Assembly (NCBI GenBank): GCA_903930665.1
Contig: CAIYZI010000539.1
Span: 1 to 8,945 of the forward strand
From: an uncultured beta proteobacterium
GTDB lineage: Bacteria; Pseudomonadota; Gammaproteobacteria; Burkholderiales; Burkholderiaceae
Direction: 5' to 3'
DNA: 8,945 nucleotides
Shown here: positions 1 to 7,311 of the stretch, piece after piece
Layout: every line of letters starts with the position of its first letter
Numbering within the stretch: the first letter of the stretch is position 1
The notes under the pieces: model-generated
The model's input: the letters and a program-made list of their open reading frames with translations, nothing else
What the model was told of the DNA's origin: nothing
The model's database searches: none
Made by a program: the position numbers and the translations under genes

Positions 1-272
1 AGGAGCGCTAAACCCAAAGCAGCCGCATCGGTCACCATATGACCAGCATCCGAAATCAATGCCAAGGAGCCTGCAAAATACGCCGCAGCCCCCTCTATTC
101 CGGAAAATCCTAAAGTCAGAACTAAGGCAATTAAGAGCAGGTTTTGATTGGAGATTTCTTTGCTATGAGAATGCTTGGCATCACCTTGCTTATGAGCATG
201 CAAGGTGGGGTCGCTCTTGTGGTGAGAGTGAGAGTGTTTTTTTGAATGCGAGTGGTGATGGAATCCTGACAT
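1..272 (-). CDS. Cation diffusion facilitator (CDF) family metal exporter, N-terminal part (runs off left edge)
   Basis: CDF proteins are inner-membrane antiporters that expel Zn2+, Co2+, Cd2+ or similar ions in exchange for protons. Only the first 90 codons are visible. Residues 1-36 hold 12 histidines in His-Ser-His type clusters, a cytosolic metal-binding tail common in Zn-type CDFs. A first membrane segment follows at about 44-66, and then the helix-2 motif DAGHMVTD at 75-82, whose His78 and Asp82 match the HxxxD metal site of the CzcD/ZitB/ZnT branch. An in-frame stop lies seven codons upstream of the ATG at 272 with no other start between, so this start is well supported. The Shine-Dalgarno is weak. 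The gene begins 35 bp after scoB on the same strand with no terminator between, so co-transcription is likely. The metal specificity cannot be settled from this fragment; CzcD or DmeF are possible names. Confidence 0.88.
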   Translation of the reverse strand, partial: MSGFHHHSHSKKHSHSHHKSDPTLHAHKQGDAKHSHSKEISNQNLLLIALVLTLGFSGIEGAAAYFAGSLALISDAGHMVTDAAALGLAL

Positions 273-307
273 GGTGCTGCCATTATTCCATCAATCGATG
301 ACTAAAG

Positions 308-958
308 TTAAAAGCCTGTTGTGTCAACAGGGGCGCCTGTTTTTTCAATCACTTCTTCTGTAGTAACGCCTGGAGCCAATTCAACCAATTTTAAACCCTT
401 GGGTGTGATATCGAGCACACATAAGTCGGTAATGATGCGGCTGATAACGCCCACTCCAGTTAAAGGTAATGTGCATTCAGGAAGAATCTTAATTTCTTGG
501 GTGCCGTCTTTTTTCTTCGCAACGTGCTCCATCAGAACAACCACATGTTTAACGCCTGCAACCAGATCCATAGCGCCACCCATACCTTTGACCATTTTTC
601 CTGGAATCATCCAGTTAGCTAAGTCACCGTGCTCACTAACTTGCATCGCGCCCAAAATCGCAATATTAATTTTTCCACCGCGAATCATGCCAAAGGAGTC
701 AGCTGACGAGAAGATTGAAGATCCAGGCAAAGTAGTAACGGTTTGTTTGCCCGCGTTTATCAGGTCTGCATCGATTTGCGCTTCTGTTGGGAAAGGTCCA
801 ATACCAAGCAAGCCATTTTCAGATTGAAGCCAAACTTCCATATCTTTGGGCACATGATTGGCAACCAAAGTTGGCATACCAATACCCAAATTGACGTAAT
901 AACCATCTTTCAATTCGTTAGCAGCACGTGCCGCCATTTCATCTCTATTCCAAGGCAT
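308..958 (-). CDS. scoB: Succinyl-CoA:3-oxoacid CoA-transferase, beta subunit (ScoB)
   Basis: This is the catalytic subunit of a class I CoA-transferase that moves CoA from succinyl-CoA to a 3-oxoacid, usually acetoacetate, in the cytoplasm. The 216 residues match the usual length of the B subunit. The SENG motif at 46-49 carries the conserved catalytic glutamate (Glu47), which forms the glutamyl-CoA thioester. The segment GAMQVSEHGDLANW at 103-116 is also typical of the family. A clear AGGAAG ribosome binding site lies six bases before the ATG. The gene follows scoA by 42 bp on the same strand, as expected for a two-subunit enzyme. The paralogous 3-oxoadipate CoA-transferase (PcaJ) has the same fold. 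I prefer ScoB because of overall similarity and because no protocatechuate-pathway genes are nearby, but the substrate is inferred. Confidence 0.93.
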   Translation of the reverse strand: MPWNRDEMAARAANELKDGYYVNLGIGMPTLVANHVPKDMEVWLQSENGLLGIGPFPTEAQIDADLINAGKQTVTTLPGSSIFSSADSFGMIRGGKINIAILGAMQVSEHGDLANWMIPGKMVKGMGGAMDLVAGVKHVVVLMEHVAKKKDGTQEIKILPECTLPLTGVGVISRIITDLCVLDITPKGLKLVELAPGVTTEEVIEKTGAPVDTTGF

Positions 959-1000
959 ATTGATCTTCCTAATTATTCTGTATTTTGACTAATCCGACGA

Positions 1001-1699
1001 TTAAGCCGCTGATAAAGTGCGTTGTTCAATCCGCTTCTCAGGGTTCTTATTGATCACTAAGCGGTGAACATAAATACCAGGCGTATGAATTTCATCAGGG
1101 TGCAACTCGCCGTTCTCGACAATCTCTTCCACTTCAGCAACGGTAATCTTTCCAGCCATTGCCACTACTGGGTTGAAGTTGCGGGCTGTATAGCGATACA
1201 CCAAATTACCTGAGCGATCTGCTTTCCAAGCCTTAACCAAAGAAATGTCTGAAACGATCGCGCGCTCCATGATGTACTTTTCACCATCGAATTCTTTTAC
1301 TTCTTTACCTTCCGCAACCAACGTACCGACACCGGTTTTGGTATAGAACGCTGGGATGCCACAACCGCCTGCACGTAACTTTTCAGCCAAGGTTCCTTGT
1401 GGCGTGAATTCCAACTCCAATTCACCAGCTAAGTATTGACGTTCGAACTCTTTGTTTTCGCCAACATAAGAGGCAACCATCTTTTTGACCTGACGAGAAT
1501 TCAACAAAATTCCCAAACCAAAACCATCAACGCCCGCATTATTCGCGATCACAGTGAGATTTTGGGCGCCCAAATCTTTTACAGCATCAATTAAGGCCTC
1601 GGGAATGCCACAAAGACCAAAACCACCAGCGGCGATTTTTTGACCATCCTTCAAAATATCCCGCAGAGCATCGACTGCTGATGGGTAGGTTTTATTCAT
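1001..1699 (-). CDS. scoA: Succinyl-CoA:3-oxoacid CoA-transferase, alpha subunit (ScoA)
   Basis: This is the partner of ScoB in the heteromeric CoA-transferase that activates acetoacetate to acetoacetyl-CoA at the expense of succinyl-CoA. The 232 residues are of normal length. The CoA-transferase A-subunit motif GGFGLCGIPE is at 25-34, and the very conserved stretch around ELEFTPQGTLAEKLRAGG is at 95-112. The ATG at 1699 has an AGGA box about nine bases upstream. It is the first gene of the scoA-scoB-CDF run and is divergent from the ETF-ubiquinone oxidoreductase gene. That pairing suits a shared role in fatty-acid, ketone-body or branched amino-acid catabolism. The main alternative is 3-oxoadipate CoA-transferase subunit A (PcaI), which I think is less likely. 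Confidence 0.93.
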   Translation of the reverse strand: MNKTYPSAVDALRDILKDGQKIAAGGFGLCGIPEALIDAVKDLGAQNLTVIANNAGVDGFGLGILLNSRQVKKMVASYVGENKEFERQYLAGELELEFTPQGTLAEKLRAGGCGIPAFYTKTGVGTLVAEGKEVKEFDGEKYIMERAIVSDISLVKAWKADRSGNLVYRYTARNFNPVVAMAGKITVAEVEEIVENGELHPDEIHTPGIYVHRLVINKNPEKRIEQRTLSAA

Positions 1700-1738
1700 A
1701 ATTTTTGTCCTAATATTGCCGAAAAGGGTAAAAAAGTA

Positions 1739-1766
1739 ATCATAACGCTTTAGGCATGAGGGCTAA
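1739..1766 (-). promoter_or_regulatory. Possible sigma70-type promoter of scoAB
   Basis: Read on the minus strand, TTAGCC (1761-1766) is followed after 16 bases by TATGAT (1739-1744). The -10 box matches the consensus at five of six positions, but the -35 box matches at only three. Transcription would begin near 1731, giving a leader of about 32 bases that contains the AGGA box of scoA. The position is right, but the match is weak. I found no convincing promoter for the plus-strand gene in the same 154-bp spacer. Confidence 0.3.
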
Positions 1767-1853
1767 CCCCCAATTGGCACCAAGGTGGATATAGGGTGCT
1801 TAGAACTAAACTATGCCAATAACCCCATTTTTAAGAATTTTCGGAGAATTTGA

Positions 1854-3524
1854 ATGAACCCCCAAGAATTGCTAGAAAAATTTGGACCCAGGGAATCCAT
1901 GGACTACGACTTGGTCATCGTTGGGGGCGGGCCTGCAGGTCTATCCGCAGCAATTAGAGTAAAACAATTGGCCGCAGAATCCGGAAAAGAAATTGGGGTG
2001 TGCGTTCTAGAAAAGGGCTCTGAAATCGGTGCCCATATTCTGTCTGGTGCCGTCATGGACCCGAAAGCCCTTACAGAACTTCTGCCTAATTGGAAAGAAC
2101 TCGGCGCTCCACTGCATACTGCCGTTACTCAAGATCGGTTTTTATTTCTGACTTCCGATAACTCCTATCAAGTACCCAACTGGCTATTGCCCCATTGCTT
2201 TCAAAACGAAGGGAATTACATTGTTAGCCTGGCCAATGTCACTCGCTGGTTAGGCGAACAAGCCGAAGCCCTTGGTGTAGAGATCTTCCCAGGCTTTCCA
2301 GCTGCTGAGATCTTGTACAACGAGCAAGGCGCAGTCTGTGGAGTCGTCACAGGGTGCATGGGCTTAGATAAAGAAGGCAATCCGACGGACCACTTTCAGC
2401 TCGGCATGGAATTACGAGCGAAATACACTTTATTTGCCGAAGGCTCACGCGGTCATCTTGGCAAACAATTAATTTCTAAATTCACTCTAGATAAAGATGC
2501 GGATCCACAAAGCTATGGAATCGGTATTAAAGAACTTTGGGAAGTAGAACCTTCCAAGAGCAAGCCAGGATTGGTTGTGCACACTGCAGGCTGGCCTTTA
2601 GAAAGCGATACTTATGGCGGCTCATTTCTGTACCACCTGGGCGACAACAAAGTCGCAGTAGGCCTGGTCGTTGGACTCTCCTATAAGAATCCTTACCTCT
2701 CTCCGTTTGAGGAATTTCAGCGTTACAAGCTCCATCCGAAAATTCGTGAGACTTTTGAAGGCGGAAAGCGCATTGCCTATGGGGCTCGCGCCCTTACCGC
2801 TGGTGGCTTAAATAGCCTGCCTAAAACCGTATTTCCTGGTGGCGCCTTAATTGGTTGCGATGCTGGCTTCTTAAATGCTTCTCGCATTAAAGGTAGTCAC
2901 GCGGCTATTAAAACCGGCATGCTTGCCGCTGAAGCTGCCGTAGCCGCTTTAAATGAAAATCGCTCTGCCGATATTCTTGAGGCCTATCCAAAGGCCTTTC
3001 AAAATAGTTGGCTCCATACCGAACTCAATCAAGCGCGCAACTTTAAGCCTTGGATGTCTAAAGGACTTTATGTTGGCACTTTAATGGTTGGCTTAGAGCA
3101 AAAAGTTCTGGGTGGCAATATGCCTTGGACTGTGCATATTAAGCATGCTGATCATGAGTGCTTAGAACTTGCATCCGCGTATAAGCCCATTGACTACCCG
3201 AAGCCAGATGGAAAAATCACGTTTGATCGCCTCTCATCGGTATTTATCTCCAATACCAATCATGCCGAGAATCAACCAACTCATTTGACACTAAAAGATG
3301 CATCCGTTCCCGTCGAATTAAATCTGAAGAAATATGCAGGGCCAGAGCAGCGCTACTGCCCTGCCGGTGTTTATGAGTTCGTAGAAACCGATGGGAAAGC
3401 GCGTTTACAAATTAATTCGCAAAATTGCGTTCATTGTAAAACCTGTGATATCAAAGACCCTAGCCAAAATATCGTTTGGGTAACGCCAGAAGGTGGCGGA
3501 GGTCCAAACTACGCAGAAATGTAA
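1854..3524 (+). CDS. Electron transfer flavoprotein-ubiquinone oxidoreductase (ETF-QO)
   Basis: This membrane-associated flavoprotein takes electrons from reduced ETF, loaded by acyl-CoA dehydrogenases and other dehydrogenases, and reduces ubiquinone. The 556 residues are full length for a bacterial enzyme. The N-terminal Rossmann FAD-binding motif GGGPAG is at 24-29, inside a beta-alpha-beta fold starting near 19. A second conserved FAD-contacting region, GCDAGFLNASRIKG, is at 334-347. The C-terminal ferredoxin-like domain supplies four cysteines for one 4Fe-4S cluster: Cys502 and the CxxCxxC set Cys525, Cys528 and Cys531. The ending PEGGGGPNY is typical of the family. The ribosome binding site GGAGA (1843-1847) is well placed for the ATG. 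The gene is divergent from scoAB and converges on the MFS transporter gene with only 20 bp between stop codons. The symbol etfD is sometimes used, but naming varies, so I leave it blank. Confidence 0.97.
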   Translation: MNPQELLEKFGPRESMDYDLVIVGGGPAGLSAAIRVKQLAAESGKEIGVCVLEKGSEIGAHILSGAVMDPKALTELLPNWKELGAPLHTAVTQDRFLFLTSDNSYQVPNWLLPHCFQNEGNYIVSLANVTRWLGEQAEALGVEIFPGFPAAEILYNEQGAVCGVVTGCMGLDKEGNPTDHFQLGMELRAKYTLFAEGSRGHLGKQLISKFTLDKDADPQSYGIGIKELWEVEPSKSKPGLVVHTAGWPLESDTYGGSFLYHLGDNKVAVGLVVGLSYKNPYLSPFEEFQRYKLHPKIRETFEGGKRIAYGARALTAGGLNSLPKTVFPGGALIGCDAGFLNASRIKGSHAAIKTGMLAAEAAVAALNENRSADILEAYPKAFQNSWLHTELNQARNFKPWMSKGLYVGTLMVGLEQKVLGGNMPWTVHIKHADHECLELASAYKPIDYPKPDGKITFDRLSSVFISNTNHAENQPTHLTLKDASVPVELNLKKYAGPEQRYCPAGVYEFVETDGKARLQINSQNCVHCKTCDIKDPSQNIVWVTPEGGGGPNYAEM

Positions 3525-3526
3525 GT

Positions 3527-3559
3527 CTTAGGATTTTGTAAGATTTAGGATTTTCTAAG
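3527..3559. repeat. Short tandem repeat (two 17-bp units) across convergent gene ends
   Basis: CTTAGGATTTTGTAAG at 3527-3542 is followed with a period of 17 by TTTAGGATTTTCTAAG at 3544-3559, and 14 of 16 bases are identical. The first unit fills almost all of the 20-bp gap between the two convergent stop codons. The second contains the stop codon and last codons of the MFS gene. CTTAG at 3527-3531 and CTAAG at 3555-3559 also form a 5-bp inverted pair. It is too weak to be a recognised terminator. Confidence 0.6.
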
Positions 3560-4708
3560 CGGATAGCGGCGAGGTCTGAGTTTTTGAATTGCCATACCCG
3601 CTAGTCCACATGCAAATGCGGACATCACAAATACATCCCGCGGCTGTGATGAATCCCAAATCCAACCAGCGCATAAGCCACCCAATGTTCCACCAAGGCC
3701 ATAAGAGACGGTTGCCATTAAAGCCTGTCCACGAGCCTGTAAAGGGCCGGTAAACCAACGCTGCAGGAGTTTGGTGCCCGCGCTATGGTGGGCTGCAAAA
3801 GTTCCAGCATGCATTATCTGAGCCAAAATCAAAACCCAAGTTAATGGGAAAAATGCAATCAGCGCAAAACGAATTACCCCAACACCAAAAGCGGCCTGCA
3901 AAACTACTTCAGCATCCAGACGACTAAGCACTTTGCTTTGAAAATAAAAGAAGAGTACTTCCGCCGACACCCCTAAAGCCCAAAACAGGCCAATCTGGAA
4001 TTTGTTGTACCCAAGATTAGAAAGGTACAGAGAGTAAAAAACATAGAGGGAAGCATGAGCAAAAATCATCAAGAATCCAGAAAGCAAAAACCAGCGTACA
4101 TCTGGATTCAATAAAACGACTAATAACTCTCCTTTGACCATTTTGCGACGTTCCATCCTCGGCTCATGCAAACGAAAGGCCACCAGAGCTAAAGCAAACA
4201 AAACAATCGTACCAATCATGGGATAGAGCTCTATACCCCGCCTCTGAAAGAGTTCTCCAGCCACGAGTACCATGGCGATGAAACCAATGGAGCCCCAGAG
4301 CCTTAAACGACCGTAACGTTTATCAAAAGAGCTGTCCTTAAACAAAGCATGGACGGTGGCGGACTCGCCCAAAGGCATCAAGCTACTTAATATCGTATGG
4401 AGTACAAACATCCAGACGAAAAAGCCCATATAGCTGTGAAGATAAAAAATACAGGGGAACACTAGCGCAGCTGCGCAGGCGCAAAAACGAATAATGCTGA
4501 TGCGATTAGAAAGATAGTCAGCAAGCCAACCCCAAGAAAACGGGCCGATGATGCGAGTAATTTGCAGCATGGACATCAATACCGCTATTTCAATAACGTT
4601 AAACCCCTTTTCCAAAAAAAACAGGCTGGCATAAGGCGAAACTAAACCTACGTATGAGAAATATAAAAAGAAAAAGGACCCGAAGGCCCACCGTACTGAA
4701 GGGGTCAT
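3545..4708 (-). CDS. Major facilitator superfamily transporter, HcaT-like (MFS_1_like)
   Basis: This is a secondary transporter of the inner membrane with about 12 predicted hydrophobic helices over 387 residues. Three features place it near the E. coli HcaT (3-phenylpropionate) and LacY-like branch rather than the drug exporters: YGRLRLWGS at 132-140, LGVSAEV at 245-251, and QIMHAGTFAAHH at 297-308. The cytoplasmic loop after helix 2 has the motif-A-like GWLADYLSNR at 60-69. The basic tail RPRRYPLRKS is cytoplasmic. The gene starts 33 bp after aroC on the same strand with no terminator between, so it is probably the last gene of a CBS-aroC-MFS operon. Its ribosome binding site is poor (A-rich, AAAAGAAA before the ATG). 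The substrate is unknown. The neighbour invites a guess at an aromatic or shikimate-related acid, but that is inference only. Confidence 0.88.
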   Translation of the reverse strand: MTPSVRWAFGSFFFLYFSYVGLVSPYASLFFLEKGFNVIEIAVLMSMLQITRIIGPFSWGWLADYLSNRISIIRFCACAAALVFPCIFYLHSYMGFFVWMFVLHTILSSLMPLGESATVHALFKDSSFDKRYGRLRLWGSIGFIAMVLVAGELFQRRGIELYPMIGTIVLFALALVAFRLHEPRMERRKMVKGELLVVLLNPDVRWFLLSGFLMIFAHASLYVFYSLYLSNLGYNKFQIGLFWALGVSAEVLFFYFQSKVLSRLDAEVVLQAAFGVGVIRFALIAFFPLTWVLILAQIMHAGTFAAHHSAGTKLLQRWFTGPLQARGQALMATVSYGLGGTLGGLCAGWIWDSSQPRDVFVMSAFACGLAGMAIQKLRPRRYPLRKS

Positions 4709-4741
4709 TTTCTTTTGCTAAATTTTGATTGGATTTCCAAC

Positions 4742-5857
4742 TTAATCAGTTTGTGAGCTAGGCCGTGAGGCTGGGATCGGAGGAATAGGCAAGGAAACAT
4801 CACCACACTGCGCACGATGACGCAATGCGTGGTCCATAACCACCAAAGCTAACATCGCTTCAGCAATTGGTGTCGCACGAATACCTACGCATGGATCATG
4901 ACGCCCCTTGGTCTGCACAGTAATGGGGTTGCCATCCAAATCGATTGATTGTTTAGGACTTAAGATGCTTGAAGTCGGCTTAATGGCAATCGATACACGC
5001 AAATCTTGACCAGTACTAATGCCACCTAAAGTTCCGCCCGCATTGTTGCTTGCAAAACCATCGGGATGGAGTTCATCGCCATGCTCGCTACCACGTTGCG
5101 CGACAGACTTAAATCCAGCGCCAATCTCTACGCCCTTCACTGCATTAATTCCCATCATGGCATGCGCAATATCCGCATCAATCTTGTCAAAGAGCGGTTC
5201 ACCTAAGCCAATAGGAACATTGCGCGCACGAACTTCAATTTTGGCTCCACAGGAATCCCCCGCTTTACGCAGTTCATCCATGTAAGCTTCTAGCTGAGGA
5301 ATGATGTCAGCGTTGGCAGCAAAAAACGGATTTTGCTCTACCTGAGCTAGATCTTGAAAAGGAATCTCTATTTCTCCAAGTTGGCTCATGTAGCCATAAA
5401 ACTCAGTGCCATAACTTTCCTTCAGCCACTTCTTGGCGATGGCCGCAGCTGCTACTACAGGAGCAGTTAAGCGAGCAGAAGAACGACCGCCACCCCGTGG
5501 ATCTCGCAAACCATATTTGTAGTGGTAAGCATAGTCGGCATGACCAGGTCTAAAAGTTTGCAAAATATTGCCGTAGTCTTGGCTACGCTGATCTGTATTG
5601 CGAATTAGTAAACCAATTGGCGCACCAGTAGTTTTTCCCTCATAAACACCCGAAAGAATTTCTACCCTATCCTCTTCTTTACGCTGGGTTACATGACGTG
5701 ATGTACCTGGCTTGCGACGGTCTAAATCTGTTTGTAAGTCGGCCTCAGACAGCGACATACCTGGTGGGCAACCATCAACAACCGCTCCGATCGCGGGACC
5801 ATGGGACTCACCAAAAGTGGTGACCGTAAAAAGAAGGCCTAATGTATTTCCTGACAT
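4742..5857 (-). CDS. aroC: Chorismate synthase (AroC)
   Basis: AroC catalyses the last step of the shikimate pathway: 5-enolpyruvylshikimate-3-phosphate loses phosphate to give chorismate, using reduced FMN as a cofactor that is not consumed overall. The enzyme is a cytoplasmic tetramer. All three family signatures are present: GESHGPAIG at 16-24, GGRSSARLTAP at 123-133, and RHDPCVGIRA at 319-328. The 371 residues are slightly longer than E. coli AroC, with a proline- and serine-rich tail from about 355. The start at 5857 gives MSGNTLGLLF, which aligns with the known N-terminus (MAGNTIGQLF in E. coli), so the start is firm even though no Shine-Dalgarno is visible upstream. The ATG lies inside a nested inverted repeat (5850-5881). 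It is 47 bp downstream of the CBS-domain gene and 33 bp upstream of the MFS gene. Confidence 0.98.
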   Translation of the reverse strand: MSGNTLGLLFTVTTFGESHGPAIGAVVDGCPPGMSLSEADLQTDLDRRKPGTSRHVTQRKEEDRVEILSGVYEGKTTGAPIGLLIRNTDQRSQDYGNILQTFRPGHADYAYHYKYGLRDPRGGGRSSARLTAPVVAAAAIAKKWLKESYGTEFYGYMSQLGEIEIPFQDLAQVEQNPFFAANADIIPQLEAYMDELRKAGDSCGAKIEVRARNVPIGLGEPLFDKIDADIAHAMMGINAVKGVEIGAGFKSVAQRGSEHGDELHPDGFASNNAGGTLGGISTGQDLRVSIAIKPTSSILSPKQSIDLDGNPITVQTKGRHDPCVGIRATPIAEAMLALVVMDHALRHRAQCGDVSLPIPPIPASRPSSQTD

Positions 5858-5881
5858 ATCGACATTATGTCATCTGTCAGG
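5850..5881 (-). promoter_or_regulatory. Nested inverted repeats over the aroC start codon
   Basis: CCTGACA (5850-5856) and TGTCAGG (5875-5881) form a perfect 7-bp inverted repeat. Inside it, GACATTATGTC (5861-5871) is a second palindrome with 5-bp arms around one central base. The aroC ATG (5855-5857) lies at the edge of the outer arm. In mRNA this could fold into one hairpin with a 4x3 internal loop hiding the start codon; as DNA it could be an operator. On the minus strand, CATAAT (5864-5869) looks like a -10 box ending six bases before the ATG, with a poor -35 (TTGTCT, 5889-5894, 19-base spacing), so a leaderless transcript is possible. The repeats are seen directly; their function is inferred. 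Confidence 0.4.
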
Positions 5882-5904
5882 ATTTATCAGACAATAGCAA
5901 AAAG

Positions 5905-6360
5905 TTAGATTACAACCTTTGGAGTATCTTCAGGCCAGTCGCGGATATAGGCTTTGAGCATCGTATTCTCAAAATCCTGAGCTTCTACGACAGATTTAGC
6001 AACGTCATAGAAAGAAATCACACCCATGAGCATTTTTTGATCGATTACCGGAAGGTAACGCGCATGGTCAACCAGCATCATGCGGCGTACCTCGTCAATT
6101 TCGGTCTCCATATTACAAGTTAATGGCTTAGCGTTCATCACCGAGTTCACCCGCAAACCATCCAACTTGCCATGGTGTTTAGACAAAGCCTGAATCACTT
6201 CACGAAAGGTCAGGATACCAACCAAATTCTCATAATCCATGACCACCAGAGATCCAATGTCATGCTCACTCATCACTAAGACAGCGGTTTGCAATGCTGT
6301 ATCTGGCGCAACGGTAAATAAGGTACTGCCTTTTACACGCAATATGTCACGAACTTTCAT
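5905..6360 (-). CDS. Tandem CBS-domain protein
   Basis: This is a stand-alone pair of CBS domains, a module that usually binds adenine nucleotides (AMP, ATP, SAM and similar) and acts as a sensor in the cytoplasm. In the 151 residues, the first CBS repeat covers about 1-58 and ends in GILTFREVI (48-56). The second covers about 73-126 and ends in MGVISFYDVAK (112-122). No enzyme, membrane or DNA-binding domain is attached. The tail after 126 ends in RDWPEDTPKVVI. The ATG at 6360 has a good GGAGA ribosome binding site five bases away (6365-6369). A good promoter lies just upstream, and aroC follows after 47 bp, so this appears to be the first gene of an operon with aroC and the MFS gene. Its ligand and partner cannot be read from the sequence. 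Confidence 0.9.
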   Translation of the reverse strand: MKVRDILRVKGSTLFTVAPDTALQTAVLVMSEHDIGSLVVMDYENLVGILTFREVIQALSKHHGKLDGLRVNSVMNAKPLTCNMETEIDEVRRMMLVDHARYLPVIDQKMLMGVISFYDVAKSVVEAQDFENTMLKAYIRDWPEDTPKVVI

Positions 6361-6393
6361 TTGGTCTCCAGCAAATTAGTATGTTTATGGTTC

Positions 6394-6422
6394 AATATAT
6401 TCTTAAGCCTGAATAGAATCAA
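6394..6422 (-). promoter_or_regulatory. Probable sigma70-type promoter of the CBS-aroC-MFS operon
   Basis: On the minus strand TTGATT (6417-6422; four of six consensus bases) and TATATT (6394-6399; five of six) are separated by exactly 17 bases. The predicted start near 6387 gives a leader of about 27 bases containing the GGAGA box of the CBS gene. It lies in the 80-bp spacer after the YihY-family gene, which runs in the same direction and has no clear terminator, so some read-through is also possible. Confidence 0.6.
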
Positions 6423-6440
6423 GACCCGTATTACCCTGTT

Positions 6441-7289
6441 TCAGTAGCGAATAACCCTAATCAATCCACTACGAAGGCTCGGTAAATTCGCTACGAAGAC
6501 TGCCCCAGCTAAGGTAATCCACCAAGTTAGGTAGATCCATAAGAGCCCTAAGGGGAAAATTGCAAACGCCCCATAGACCGTTTTATAGAACCCGGCTTTA
6601 CTCAGAAATAAACCAAAACCAAATTTCATTAGCTCAAAAGAAATTGCCGCTAAGAAGGCGCCCGATAAAGCGTCTGACCATGCAATTTGCGTATAGGGCA
6701 AGATCTTATAGGCCACGGTAAAAACGGCTACAGCGACTAAAACTGGGACAACAATAATGATCCAGCGCAAGCCCTCATTTAAAGCTGGCATCCAGCCTTC
6801 AGCTACCCCCAAAAGAAGTCCGCTCAAATAGGTGCCAAAACCCAGCAATATAGGACCCAAAACTGTGGCTGCAGAATAAATCATCACCTTTTTAAGAATC
6901 GGTCGCCGTTTAGTCACTTTAAATATTTGATTAAAAGCCCCTTCAATCACCGCCAAAGTAGTGATGGTGGTGATCACAAGACCCAATAATCCAAGATAAG
7001 TCAGCCCTCTGGCCTTTGATGAAAATTGATTGAGATATAAAAAGATCTGTTGATTTAAACCACCAGGAATATACGTATCTAAGAGCCAATTTTGAAAGGC
7101 CTGTTTGACATGAATCACGCTAGGCAAGTGGCTCAATAAAATTGTGGCAACAGTAATCATGGGAACCAAAGCCAGAGTGGTTGTAAAGGCCAGGCTGGCG
7201 GCAATTTGCTGTAAATTTTGACCGCGATTGCGCTCCCTGATCTCTTTCGCGAGAGCAAGCCATAATTGAGGGTTACGAAAAAGGCGCAT
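6441..7289 (-). CDS. YihY/virulence factor BrkB family inner-membrane protein
   Basis: Members of this family were once wrongly called ribonuclease BN; they are multi-pass inner-membrane proteins of uncertain function. With the ATG at 7289 the protein has 282 residues and about six hydrophobic segments, near 31-52, 97-115, 137-160, 176-197, 207-229 and 240-267. Family features are the early SLAFTTTLALVP (32-43) and the C-terminal YGAFAIFPLGLLWIYLTWW (239-257), matching YGVLAVIPILFVWVYWTW in E. coli YihY. An in-frame TTG at 7310 would add seven residues and leave one base between this gene and the divergent wrbA. I chose the ATG because neither site has a Shine-Dalgarno and ATG is the commoner start. 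Its promoter must lie within or very near the start of wrbA. Confidence 0.92.
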   Translation of the reverse strand: MRLFRNPQLWLALAKEIRERNRGQNLQQIAASLAFTTTLALVPMITVATILLSHLPSVIHVKQAFQNWLLDTYIPGGLNQQIFLYLNQFSSKARGLTYLGLLGLVITTITTLAVIEGAFNQIFKVTKRRPILKKVMIYSAATVLGPILLGFGTYLSGLLLGVAEGWMPALNEGLRWIIIVVPVLVAVAVFTVAYKILPYTQIAWSDALSGAFLAAISFELMKFGFGLFLSKAGFYKTVYGAFAIFPLGLLWIYLTWWITLAGAVFVANLPSLRSGLIRVIRY

Positions 7290-7311
7290 CGCCGTATCAT
7301 AAGAGATCAAT

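Noticed and set aside
59..301. 80-codon plus-strand open frame at the left edge
   Set aside because: It is antisense to the CDF gene, whose histidine-rich tail and DAGHMVTD motif are clearly coding on the minus strand.
321..988. Two long plus-strand open frames opposite scoB
   Set aside because: They are antisense to a well-conserved enzyme and their translations look like reverse-complement shadows, with no ribosome site.
1774..1795. TTGGCA followed by TATAGG as a promoter for ETF-QO
   Set aside because: The spacing is only 10 bases, far too short for a sigma70 promoter, and no -10 box is found at the right distance.
3555..3758. 67-codon minus-strand frame inside the MFS gene
   Set aside because: It is in another frame of a protein with clear MFS features and has no independent support.
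5019..5285. 88-codon plus-strand open frame opposite aroC
   Set aside because: It is antisense to conserved chorismate synthase sequence and has a Ser/Pro/Ala-rich shadow composition.
5842..6123. 93-codon plus-strand open frame opposite the CBS gene and the aroC start
   Set aside because: It overlaps two real minus-strand genes and their spacer and resembles no protein I know.
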